Shown: positions 1 to 10,448 of the stretch, piece after piece
How the letters are laid out: the number at the start of each line of letters is the position of its first letter
How positions within the stretch are numbered: position 1 is the first letter of the stretch
Source: Zygnema cylindricum
Taxonomy: Eukaryota > Streptophyta > Zygnematophyceae > Zygnematales > Zygnemataceae
Direction: 5' to 3'
Assembly (NCBI GenBank): GCA_037447655.1
Contig: JBBHKE010000059.1
Span: forward strand, 62,001 to 126,000
DNA: 64,000 nucleotides
The notes under the pieces: model-generated
Databases searched by the model: none
The model's input: the letters and a program-made list of their open reading frames with translations, nothing else
What the model was told of the DNA's origin: nothing
Made by a program: the position numbers and the translations under genes

Positions 1-1258
1 ACATTTGTATACTGCGTGAGAGAGGCGGCATGTGCGACTTGCTGGGCGCCCTCGGAGATTTCACACGATTTCGTCAAATGACATAGGAGTTTTCAGACCC
101 CTGAATGGAAAAATCCGTACTGAACGAAACGCGACAAAACAAAACAAATTGTGTACTTTGGTAGACGCAAACGAACAAAACATAACGAATAGTGTACCTT
201 TCACCGTCGCTTGAATTCGTTTGAAATTTTTGTAAAAAAATTTACATGTGCGAATACGTGTTCCTATTTGTTTTTGAAAAATACTTTGTTTTAAAACATA
301 TCGGCCCTATATTTTAAAGAAAAGTTTGAAGATGACGTTTTTTGGCGTGGCCATGGGTCGAAGAACACAAGACGCCAACATGTAGTACATCTTAAATTCG
401 ATGATGACGCAAAATGTACTTCTTTTTTTTTCTTTTTTTTTGTACGGTTTAAACCTACGCAGTACGGCTCTAAGTTTTACAGGAAAACAAATGAAAAAAA
501 CCCTTACTTTGGCACACAAGACGCACCCTAAGTAAGGGTTTTTTTTCTGTCATTTTCCTGTAAAACTTAGAGACGTACCGCGTAAGTTTCAACCATACAA
601 GAAAATAGAAAAAAAAGTACATTTTGCGTCATCATCGAATTTAAAATGTACTACATCTTGTCGTCTTGTGTTTTTCGATCCACAGCCATGCCAAAAAACG
701 TCATCTTCAAACTTTTCTTTACAATACAGAGCAGATGTGTTTTAAAACAAAGTATTTTTTAAAAACAAACAGGAACACGTATTCACACGTGTATTTTTTT
801 TTCAAAAATTTCAAACGAATTCAAGCGACGGCGGAAGGTACACTATTCGTTATGTTTTGTCCATATGTGTCCAACAAAGTACACAATTTGTTTTGTTTTG
901 TCGCGTTTCGTTTAGTACGGACTTTTCCATTCTAGGGTCTGAAAATTCGAATGCTATTTGACGAAATCTTGAGAAATCTTTGAGGGAGCCCCAGCAAGTC
1001 CCACACGCCGCCTCTCACACGCAGCCTCGCATTCTCGCGACGTCCAAGGCAATTTTTACAATTTGGTGCGTCATCATTGATTGTACACTGTCGACAGCCG
1101 TCACGAGCATTGTCGACGTATACAATCGTCACGCCCTTCAGTGACAACTTCGTTTGGTACACATAGGGACACCCGAAATCCAGGTCCGCCGGAATACGCT
1201 AAAAAACAAAAAACAAATCTCTAAGTTTGAAGTACATTGAGACGCACCCTTAAACACA
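1..1258. mobile_element. Head-to-head pair of Harbinger-like MITEs (large palindrome)
   Basis: The left half (1 to about 509) is an inverted, diverged copy of the right half (about 522 to 1254), so the stretch is one large palindrome centred near 515-520. The left arm is cut by the window edge. The right half ends with AGACGCACCCT, and a mirror of that end lies at 522-532. A single copy of the same element with both ends sits at 46363-47146. Short open frames inside are shadows of the repeat; I see no transposase. The TAA-like flanks of the second copy suggest PIF/Harbinger, which is inference. Confidence 0.7.
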
Positions 1259-1456
1259 TGAAAAAGATCAGAAAATGTACGGTATCGTAGAGTTGTTTGT
1301 TAACTACAGTATAGTACTTGTAGTTTTTACAGAAATAATGTACTTCTATGGGTTTAGAGTTGCACATTTGTACCTCACTTCAGGTGTCGATAGTGTAGTA
1401 CCTCCGACGATTTGTGCCGATACGCATCCATGTGCAAAAGCAATTAAAACCTTAGT

Positions 1457-4400
1457 TCAAAAGTAGGTGAAAATACGCCCATACAATATGCCTATTGTAT
1501 GCAAAACATACAATATGACCTTAAAACCCATATTGTATTTGGACCTATTCAGACCAATTAAAACATTCAGACCAAAATTTGGACCAATTAAAACATTCGA
1601 ACCAAAAAAAAATATTTACACCGTCAGATTCGGAAGATCGGACGGTCGCTGATCAAAGTAGCGATCTAAGACGATCACATGAAAAGCTCATGACACAACT
1701 TACGATAAAGGCGCCGACCAAAGGCGTACCATAAAAACGCCTACTTTTGAATTATGATTAAAACATTAAAAGAAATTTTTACAAAGACGCTCCACGCTGG
1801 CCTCGAAAGAGTACGTCAAGATTTGAGCTTGACGGCCAATGAGCAGTGACGTCCATTCGGTCGTTTCCGCTAAACCATCAGCCGTTAGGCATGGTTGTTT
1901 TCCATCGGCAAAATGTACATGACAACTTTTGCGCATTTCGCTTTGCTTAAGCGTATCTGCCCGTCCTATGCTTTAAGACAAGCTAGCCTTGTACGGTTGT
2001 CCCATTCACATTCCAACGCCCTTATCTTCGAGGACAACACGTACCGCTACTTTGACTTAGGGTGAAGTTCCATTAGGACATTTTGTAATTGTACGGCCAG
2101 GATTATAGGATGCTACAATTTGAAATCTAATATTACCACGTAAGTTAATATCGGATATAAAGATTGTTAAGATTTTCACACCGACCATAAACATTCATTT
2201 GCGTACCATGTACACGCGTACCAGGTCATCGTTCAACGTAAATTTTGTACTATTTGCAAACACCTTGTCAAGTATCACCTCATTTTTGTGGGGTTCCTAT
2301 TCTTTCGCTTCACGAATGAGTGCATCCAAAAGTAGTGTGACCAATGGCGACAACAAAAATAGCATGACGAAAGTGCGTTACGAGATTTTTTTTGTGTTTC
2401 CGGTTTAATTTTTGAATGCGTATATCGTGTGCAAAATTTTGATTTCCGTTGGTTGCCATTTTGACACGTATGCTGATTATCCGGCGTGTTGAGGCTCATT
2501 TTTCTTCTGTAAATGGTGATGTACCTCGTGGAGGTACATAACCATTTACATAAACTTTCGAAGCAAATGCATCGCGAAAAAATATCCAAGGGTCATTGTT
2601 AGTGTACGTCCCCATGTAAGCGATACTTTGAAAAAGTACTATAGACTGTAGTGAAGTGTTCTGTACTACTTTGAAAATCGTCCCTATGTGCAAAAATGAA
2701 ATTGGAACTTTAACATGTGACGGTTGTATACGTAGGTACAACTTTGTGACGGTTGACGTCGACTACGAAATTGGTGACGCCAACAAAAATATTGATAGTT
2801 TTAGACGTCTACATTTTTGTAATTTTGTGACATGGCAAATTTTTAGGGTTTTAAAACATTAAGACGACACGCTCACTTGTGACATCATAGATTCAAGAAC
2901 TTTCGGCCATGGATACCCGATTTCGTTTTCTCTACTTTTTTCCCTCTACTTGCCATAAAAATTTACATAAAGGTATTAAAATGAATTGTTTTTCAAATAT
3001 CTTCCATTTCTTACCAGTTTTGTACTGCCTCATTCTATAAAGTGTGAGATGAAAAAGATAGTGGGAGAGGGAGAGGGGAGAGGCGACGACGATGCAAAAT
3101 TCTATCGAGGACCCATGAATGAAATTGGAGGTCCGAGACCCCTGCAGATTAATTTCCGTACATGCTCGTCTTTTCCGTACATGAGCGTGACGTGCAAGGA
3201 GAAAAAGAGCGAGTACTTTCCCTCGTCCTAAAAATTTCCCACTCATGTGGCGCGTACGTGGTTTATTTTTCATTCGTTGTTTGGATAATACTTTCCTTGA
3301 AATCCAGTCGCGAGGTGATTTTTGATGAAGTTTTTTGACGGGCTGGATTCTCTTCCGCAAAGGTCAAAAAAAGGAAACGCCAAAATGCGTTCACATGATG
3401 ACAAACATGAAGTACATTCAGAGTATGGACTTGACGTTTGCTGTACTTTTAAAGAATTGATTTTTTTGTACGGCTAAAGTTTTTCTCGTACGGAATTGCG
3501 TTTTGGGTGAAAACGACAGATTAAAGTCAACACTTTAATACATGGGGACGTACCTTTAACTCCAAGACCTTTGGAGAATATTTGCAAGATTATCTGTAAT
3601 GATGTTTCCGGATAAAAACAAAATAGGAGGTACGGCGCAGTTCGGAGAAGTTTGAATTTTTGTAAACAACCTCTCTTTTCGTCTAATGGAACTTAACCCC
3701 TTAGCATTTTGCTGTACGTCCTAATTGTCGTACTAAATTTATATGTTTAGTATCATAGTTAAAAAATAGGCTATATATTGTAAGCATTTTGTAGGCGCCT
3801 TTATCGTAAGTTGTGTAATGGACTTTTTATGTGATATTCTTAGATCGCTTCTTTGATCAGCGACCGTCCGATCCTCCAAATCTGACGGTTTAAATAAAGA
3901 ATACCTCAAAACTCACAGAAATATAATTTTTTGTCCGAATGTTTTTCAAAATTTAGACATGATGTTTAATTTTATATCGATCGATGTGCAACTCGACCGT
4001 GTTACTATTTTTTTTTCATTTTGCGACCAATACAATATGGGTCTTAAGGTCATATTGTATCATAGTTGTTCATAGCGATTAGTGCGAACGTTTCAATCGT
4101 GACAAATTATACGTAACGAACGCATTGAACCCTTTGAACAAATCGTAAAAAATCGTTAATGAATTTTCATCCGTACAAATTCATTACAATTAAAAAAAAA
4201 ATACATATAGTGCAGTTTGTAAGTTTGTCGTTAAACGAGCGTTGAAGTATTATGAATGTTTAAACAAATATGACACTTTATGTCAATATCGGAGTTGCTT
4301 CATCAACTGGCAGCGGAGAATGTGATAGAATGATTTTTTGGCACACGCGGGTTTGAACGTCCGCAAGGGCCTATTTTTATCAAATTTCGTGTGTATGAGC

Positions 4401-4915
4401 TTATCTGACACGCAGCCATGGCCGCCTTCTCTCTGCCTTCTCTCTGCCTTCTCTCTCTATCTATCAGACAATATACGACTGCAAAAAAATAAAGTATAAA
4501 CCATGTACAAATGACATTTTTCACATTAAGCATTGCACGACATAAAAACACGCGCGTGAAAATAGTGTGACGTTTCAAAGTCTCTTTTTGAAAATGTGTG
4601 TACATTTTCGATGAAGAGACGTACAACTTCCGTGATATTTCAGTTCAATTGTACCAATAACTACGACGTATCTTTTTCTCGAATTCCATACATTTCCGTA
4701 AAAAAAACCGTACATATTACAGAAATTATTGTACTTTCCCGTAAATTGCCAGTTTCAGTGTACATTAGACGTTTTTTTGCGATTTTCAAAATCTTCACGA
4801 ATTATACGTCTCAATCGAAAAATTTGAAAAAATCGCACGATTTGAAAAACACTCTATTGTATGTTTTGCGTACAATAGGCATATTGTATGGGCCTATTTT
4901 CACCTACTTTTGAAA
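1457..4915. mobile_element. 3.5 kb element with long terminal inverted repeats, no recognisable transposase
   Basis: The left end (from CAAAAGTAGGTGAAAATA, then short CAATATG-type inverted motifs) is mirrored at 4850-4915. A second matched block, holding the GCGATCTAAGA and ACGATAAAGGCGCC motifs at 1625-1715, is mirrored at 3785-3890. Arms of several hundred bases around a unique core fit a MULE-like or foldback DNA element. No clear target-site duplication was found. The internal open frames have no recognisable domain and are treated as non-coding. Part of the core (3600-3780) resembles 39350-39500. Confidence 0.6.
4085..4860. repeat. Dispersed repeat shared with the 49 kb region
   Basis: The stretch with TATACGTAACGAACGCATT, the ATCGTTAATGAA block and the GCCGCCTTCTCTCT run recurs in the same order at about 49840-50300. 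Diverged or inverted versions lie at 45907-46360 and 48970-49440. It lies inside the right part of the 1457-4915 element, so it probably belongs to that family. No coding potential is seen. Confidence 0.55.
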
Positions 4916-5016
4916 TATCTTCAATATTATATAGTATATGAACGCTCAAGATTCGCGCCGCAGATGGTATATACCGGGCATTCGATTACTGAATTGGATT
5001 TTTTCATTGGAATAAT

Positions 5017-5335
5017 TCACTTTTGGCTCCCGACATCCCATCTTGTGCAAAGCGGATGACGGTTGTCGATGGTTGCCGGCGGCACATCGCTGTCAATATG
5101 CGAATCATACGGAAGTGGTGGACACCCGTCGCTGGTGACGGCCGCGCCGACAAGGGTGAAAAGTACGAGCGCTAAAATCAATCCGAATCGTATCCATTTT
5201 CCTTTTGCCGGGAGTTGAAGACAAATTTGAGCATCCGACTGATTGCCTATTCCCACCGGAGCATTTGTAACTTTTTGCCCATTCCGATGATTTTCCGAAA
5301 ACTCATCGGAAAACGGGTGTCGTTCACACCAAAAT
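5017..5335 (-). other. Open frame with one membrane-like segment (unproven exon)
   Basis: On the minus strand a frame stays open for about 105 codons from 5335 to the TGA at 5017. It holds a basic stretch (KGKWIRF), about 19 hydrophobic residues (GLILALVLFTLVGAAV) and a Cys/Pro-rich tail. That layout fits a signal anchor or signal peptide followed by a luminal segment. No ATG lies in frame before the hydrophobic run, there is no clear promoter, and I see no flanking exons. It could be one exon of a real gene, a relic, or chance. Confidence 0.2.
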
Positions 5336-5861
5336 TATGGCACGTAACTTCGATCGAAGGTGTCCTATGACACGTCACAGGCTTTGACGTCATCAAACTA
5401 AGGCGCGAAAACAAACCTGCAGATTTTCAATTTTACTATGCTCGAAGGACGACGACGGTGGCTCAAAGTCATGTAGATTTTTCGCGCGAAAACAACAAAA
5501 TAGCTGTTCGGATGTTGTTTTTGCTACGTCAGCTTTTCGGGTTACCGTTGGCCTGTTTCACAGAAAGACGCAACTTTTACCCTACTTCTATATCCGACAA
5601 TATTTTGAGGAAGGTCGTTTGTACGGTTTTCCGAGAACTTCCGAAATCTACTAAGTCGGTGCTCGGAAAGCCATACATTATTCGAACATCCGTCTGTTGT
5701 GGAAGTGAAATTTTTTCCGGTGGGAACGGGTTATGAATCGGGGGTCAGTCACTATAATTTGTCTCGGATCCGTCCCCATTGTAGCTTTGTCGGCTTCCTT
5801 CTAAGGAGGGCTGACGTAATACAAAAAAAATAAAAAAAAATATAAAGAATGGTCAAAATAC

Positions 5862-6747
5862 TAGTGTTCTGTATCGGTAAGGATTTGCCGATAACCGATA
5901 TGGGCCTTTTTTCGGGGACCCGATAATCGATATATTGGTACGATATATCGCTATCGGTCTTATCGCCGATAAGTAGCCGATAATATCGGCTACTTATCGC
6001 CGATAATGCCGATAACAATAACTATCGGCGATAACTGTACAAGCCGTACAGATATATGTACGGCATGTACACTCAACTGTACGTCTTATTCCCCCGACGC
6101 GCCCTACTCACAACCCCTGAGGTACCTACCAATCATATCATTTGTACAAGCAAAATGTACAGTAGCCGGCATAAGATGTGTACGGCTTTAGTACGGCTTC
6201 AGTTAAGACGATGTACCTTTCACATCCGATGCCGTGGCTTTGTCCCTTTATTTTTTGGGATCCACTGGAAACCTGCCACGTGTCAATCCGTCGGCTTTTT
6301 TGGCAAAAGCCGCCAAAAAAGCCATTCCGAGATGCCGGGGCTCACCCTGACCGTCCGCTCGTATTTTCTCATTGAAATTCGTCCGTTCGATTCCGGCGGC
6401 GCGCATAATGTTATTTTGCATCCGTTGTACTTTGTGTCCGCCGTCTTTTTACCGTTCCATGATAATCAGTTTATTAGTACAATTCCGTACGTTCTCGTAA
6501 AATTTATGTTCAGTTAACCGCCCAAAAAGTACTACAAAGTGCAACGTATTTTTTAGTCAAATTCCGTACATTTCCCGTAAACAACCGTACATATCTCGTA
6601 AATTTACCGTTCAGTTTACCGGACAGAAAGCACTCCGGACAGAAAGTGCAGAAAGTACAAATATATCGGAACCGCTGACCGTTCGATAACTGATAACTAT
6701 CGGTATCGGTGTTATCGCGATAAGTTTTTTACCGATACACAACACTA
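5862..6747. mobile_element. hAT-type MITE, copy 1, with 8-bp target duplication
   Basis: An 886-bp element with inverted ends of the TAGTGTTSTGTATCGGTAA type. It is flanked by the direct 8-bp repeat CAAAATAC (5854-5861 and 6748-6755), the hallmark of hAT insertion. The interior is rich in GATA/CGAT and GTAC words. It lacks a transposase; the two 60-150 codon open frames also occur in the neighbouring copy only because the DNA is repeated. Confidence 0.85.
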
Positions 6748-6877
6748 CAAAATACTCTCAGTGAATGGCCAAAGTGAACCTCAATGAAAGGCTGAAAGCT
6801 TTATCGATAACGATAAAGAAAAAAAAAGAAAAAAAAAGAAAAGTGCTATTGTATTTTTCCCCATGCAATATGGAAAG

Positions 6878-7761
6878 TAGTGTTGTGTATCGGTAAGGAT
6901 TTGCCGATAATCGATATGGGCCTTTTTTCTGGGACCCGATAATCGATATATTGGTACGATATATCGCTATCGGTCTTATCGCCGATAAATAGCCGATAAT
7001 ATCGGCTACTTATCGGCGATAATGCCGATAACGATAGCTATTGGCGATAACTGTACGGACCGTATATATAAATGTACGGCATGTACACTCATCTGTACGT
7101 CTTATTCCTCCGATGTGCCCTACTCACAACCCCTAAGGTACCTACCAATCAGATCATTTGTACAAGCCGAAAGTACAGTAGCCGACATTAGATATGTACG
7201 GCTTTAGTACGGCTCCAGCTAAAACGATGTACCTTTCACATCTGACGTTGTGGCTTTGTCCCTTTCTTTTTTGGGATCCACTGGAAATCTGCCACGTGGC
7301 AATCCGTGGACTTTTTTGGCAAAAGCCGCCAAAAAAGCCATTCTGAGATGCCGGGGCTCACCCTGACCGTCCGCTCGTATTTTCTCATTGAAATTCGTCC
7401 GTTCGATTCCGGCGGCGCGCATAATGTTATTTTGCATCCGTTGTACTTTGTGTCCGCCGTCTTTTTACCGTTCCATGATAATCAGTTTATCGGTACAATT
7501 CCGTACGTTCCCGTAAAATTATGTTCTGTAACCGCCCAAAAAGTACTACAAAGTGCAACGTATTTTTTCGTCAAATTCCGTACATTTCCCGTAAAAAACC
7601 GTACATTTCTCGTAAATTTACCGTTCAGTTTACCGGACAGAAAGCACTCCGGACACAAAGTACAGAAAGTACAAATATATCGGGAGCGCTGACCGTTCGA
7701 TAACCGATAACTATCGGTATCGGTGTTATCGCGATAAGTTTTTTACCGATACACAACACTA
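6878..7761. mobile_element. hAT-type MITE, copy 2, with 8-bp target duplication
   Basis: An 884-bp relative of the element at 5862-6747 in the same orientation, with ends TAGTGTTGTGTATCGGTAA. It is flanked by the perfect 8-bp duplication ATGGAAAG (6870-6877 and 7762-7769). Different target duplications show that the two copies inserted independently rather than arising by tandem duplication. No transposase frame. Confidence 0.85.
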
Positions 7762-7769
7762 ATGGAAAG

Positions 7770-8319
7770 CCAATCAACGTGCGCGAGACCCATCTGGACA
7801 AGAAATGGTATAGGAATCGAATCGAATGGCGAAATTGGCTTTGTGACGAAAAATAATTGAAATCGAATTGAATAATATTTTATACGAGCGGTTGAAATGA
7901 AAGCAGCGCGTCTCGACTGTAATTGCTGCAGTAAAGGACATTTGACTTTGTAGATCGCGATGGAGAGCCCTTTTCAGCCGAATAGGTTAACGGACGCGCG
8001 ACATCTGTCCTATCGAATAAAATATTTGACCAACAGGATTGTGTTATTTGACCCATTATTACATACGACAATATTAGCGACGGGCTCTCTGTTACAATGG
8101 GCATTTGCCATAAAATAGGGGCTGTCGCTTCCGTCAAGAAAGGTAAAACTCTGACACGGTGGCCTCCAGCGTGGCAAGCGACAGCTGCACCATGACTGGT
8201 AAGCCTCCGGTTCTCTGGCAATCTATTCATTGTTTTGTAAACGAAAGATTCGTTTTAAACAAAAGATTCTTTCGTAAATTTATGTATAATATGTGCAGAT
8301 ACGATCTCTCGTATTAAAG
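7770..8319. other. Stretch without recognisable features
   Basis: A 116-codon minus-strand open frame at 7880-8230 has no domain I recognise, no supporting context and unremarkable composition. Nothing else is seen here. Confidence 0.4.
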
Positions 8320-8398
8320 AAGAAGCTGCGGGTTCCCGTTACGAACATATTGTAATCTCAGATTACAATATGTTCGTAACGGGAACCCGCAGCTTCTT
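8320..8398. repeat. Perfect 39-bp inverted repeat with 1-nt spacer
   Basis: The arms 8320-8358 and 8360-8398 are exact reverse complements around a single C at 8359. Each arm begins AAGAAGCTGCGGGTTCCCG. A transcript would form a 39-bp perfect hairpin with almost no loop. No homologous copy was seen elsewhere in the window. It may be a recent palindromic duplication or a tiny foldback element; nothing shows transcription. Confidence 0.9.
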
Positions 8399-8752
8399 TA
8401 ATCTGTTTCACTGTCGTATACGAAAGCGAGCTAAAGACGCCCTAATTTAGCAGGCAAACTGGCAAACCACCACCATTTAAGGTGTGGACAGCGAAACGTG
8501 TTCCAGTAGGTTCGTAACGAAATCCGCCCAAATTTCGCATTGACATTTTACTTTGATGTACGGACAATTTCCATCGGAACATATTTGAATATTTCAATCT
8601 GTTACGCTGTCGGGACGCTAATACATAAGCGTCCCGGCAGAAAAACTGGACGTTTTCCGGCACGCTTTCCTAGAAGTTACAACACAGGATGTTCCCCCCC
8701 ACATTAGGCATACGGGGCCTGAACGGTGGTTCCGCAATTCCCACTTTCCCAG

Positions 8753-8983
8753 TACAGTACACCGTCGATCGTATTTAGCGTGTATGTTTTTTTTGTCTCT
8801 TAAAACATATTTTATCCGTACATACATGTCGGATTGTGAATCTGACGGTTGCGATTGAAAGGTAAGATTCTCAGCTATCGATTGCCGGTCTCAAATTGAA
8901 AATCGGACATATGTGTACGGAGAAAATATGTTTTCAGTGGCGAAAAAAACATACACGCTAAATACGATCGACGGTGTACTGTA
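8753..8983. mobile_element. Small MITE with GTACACCG ends, copy 1
   Basis: A 231-bp element. TACAGTACACCGTCGATCG at the left is mirrored exactly at the right, and the match extends through the ATTTAGCG block. It has no coding capacity. It belongs to a window-wide family (GTACACYG, then ATCG, then TATTAG) with members at 9010, 12686, 22009, 24072, 26115 and 47218. The superfamily is not assigned because the target duplication is too short to be sure. Confidence 0.8.
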
Positions 8984-9009
8984 GCGTGAACGCATCGCGC
9001 TACAGTACA

Positions 9010-9210
9010 GTACACCTTGAATCGTTATTAGCGTGTAGAAATTATGTGTACAGAAAAATTAGCGTCATTCAGTCTAATTTAGTGCCAGGAGACGTGGCAG
9101 ATTATGGTCCACGTCCTTAAATAGTGTAATTTATTACATTGAAGGTATCAATGTCAAAAATTTGGGGTGCCGATATAGCGTACATAAGGCTAATAACGAT
9201 TCACGGTGTA
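9010..9210. mobile_element. Small MITE with GTACACC ends, copy 2
   Basis: About 200 bp. The inverted ends TACACCTTGAATCGTTATTAG and CTAATAACGATTCACGGTGTA are near-matches. The interior (TTTAGTGCCAGGAGACGTGG, CCACGTCCTTAAATAGTG) is shared with the element at 22009-22208, so these two are the closest relatives in the family. It lies about 25 bp from copy 1. Non-coding. Confidence 0.8.
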
Positions 9211-10079
9211 GTGTAACGTGCGCAATAACTTCGCTTGACTTTGTCGTATGCAGTAATGGTGACGAAGACCAGAACTCTACTGGTCAAATTTTCTTTTTAG
9301 AGAGGGGGGGGGGGGAAGTGCTCGCGAGTTCATCTTTTAGGGTAACGAAAGGCTCTCCGGTACGTTGGACATTTGTTTGCCCCTAGGCGCCTCCTTAGAG
9401 CCCATTCACAGAGTATAAATATTCAGCCAAACACGAACGTAAAGCGACGTCCGAACACCGAAAAAAAGAAAAAAAACCCTACACAACTGATCAATTATCT
9501 GTACCGATTTCCACACGTGCGAAACAAGTCCTGTGCCCTTCTCGCCATTCCTCCGCAGTGCAATGCAGCGCTGACAGGCGAAGCTGGGCGTCACGCAAGT
9601 CACTGCCGCGTCGGATGCAGAGCAGCCATGGACGCAGCCATGGCGCCAGCCTTCGTAAGACGAAAAATACGACATGAATCGCACATTAGGGTTTCTCGCC
9701 GTAACTTTGTAAGAAGACGTTTTTCTTTCCTGCATGAGAAGTGAAGCATGCATGCTGAGCGAAATGCCTTCCTAGAGAGAAGGGAGAAGCGCTGTGTCTG
9801 GCACTGCTGCAGAAGCGAGGCTCGGTGGCGCCGCTGCCACTGGCTGCATAAGCAAAGCTGGCAGCTTCACACGCTAGGGGGAATGCAGAAGCAAATTTGA
9901 GGTTTTTGTCGGATGGAGTTTTAAGCTCATCATCATAAACTTTGCTTTCCTTGCTTTCTCGCTCTCTCTCACTCTGTCCCTCTCGTGGGCATCTCACTCC
10001 CTATTTACCTGTTGATCAGATTAGTCATTTTTCTGGTGTGCTCCTCTATTCCCTCTTCCATCCCCCCCCCTCTCTCTCA

Positions 10080-10126
<47 letters not shown>

Positions 10127-10448
10127 CGTCTCTCTCCGTCTCCCTTTCCTTCTTCCTGTCCCTCTCCTTATCCCTATCCCTGTCTCTCTCCCTCCAATCT
10201 CTTCTCGCTTTCTCCCTCCCTCCCTCGCCAATAGCTATCCTCCGTATAATTCTGTTTTTTTTTTTTTGCAGAACATTGCACGAATTGGTGACGCTTCTTT
10301 ATTTTAAACAAACAACAAAAGCTAAAAATATTTTGTTCGTAATTGCTCCTTTTTTTCTGCAATAAAAAGCACTCCGAGGAAGGCTCTTGGGAGCTCTGAT
10401 CCTCTCTCCCCTCATAAACTTTTCACCTCTGCAGTCGTCGGTGTCTTC
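9211..10448. other. Upstream region of the kinase gene
   Basis: It holds a 12-nt G run near 9305, a (CT)n microsatellite at about 10079-10124 and a T-rich tract ending in GCAG at about 10270. That tract could be the acceptor of a 5'-UTR intron. No TATA box or start site is clear. The open frames of 60-126 codons here are low-complexity (Leu-Ser) or shadow frames and are not annotated. Confidence 0.4.
10079..10124. repeat. (CT)n microsatellite
   Basis: About 22 CT units in a wider pyrimidine-rich tract (10050-10220) upstream of the kinase start codon. It explains the long Leu-Ser open frames in this stretch. Confidence 0.95.

Noticed and set aside
6056-6517. 153-codon frame similar to another at 7306-7692
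   Set aside because: Both are inside the two hAT MITEs; similarity comes from the shared element, starts and frames differ, and no domain is seen.
8320-8398. Bacterial-type terminator
   Set aside because: No T run follows the stem, the arms are far too long, and the region is eukaryotic.
9942-10365. Leu/Ser-rich open frames of more than 120 codons
   Set aside because: They are read through a (CT)n microsatellite and pyrimidine tract; no domain, and the frame is open on several phases only because of composition.
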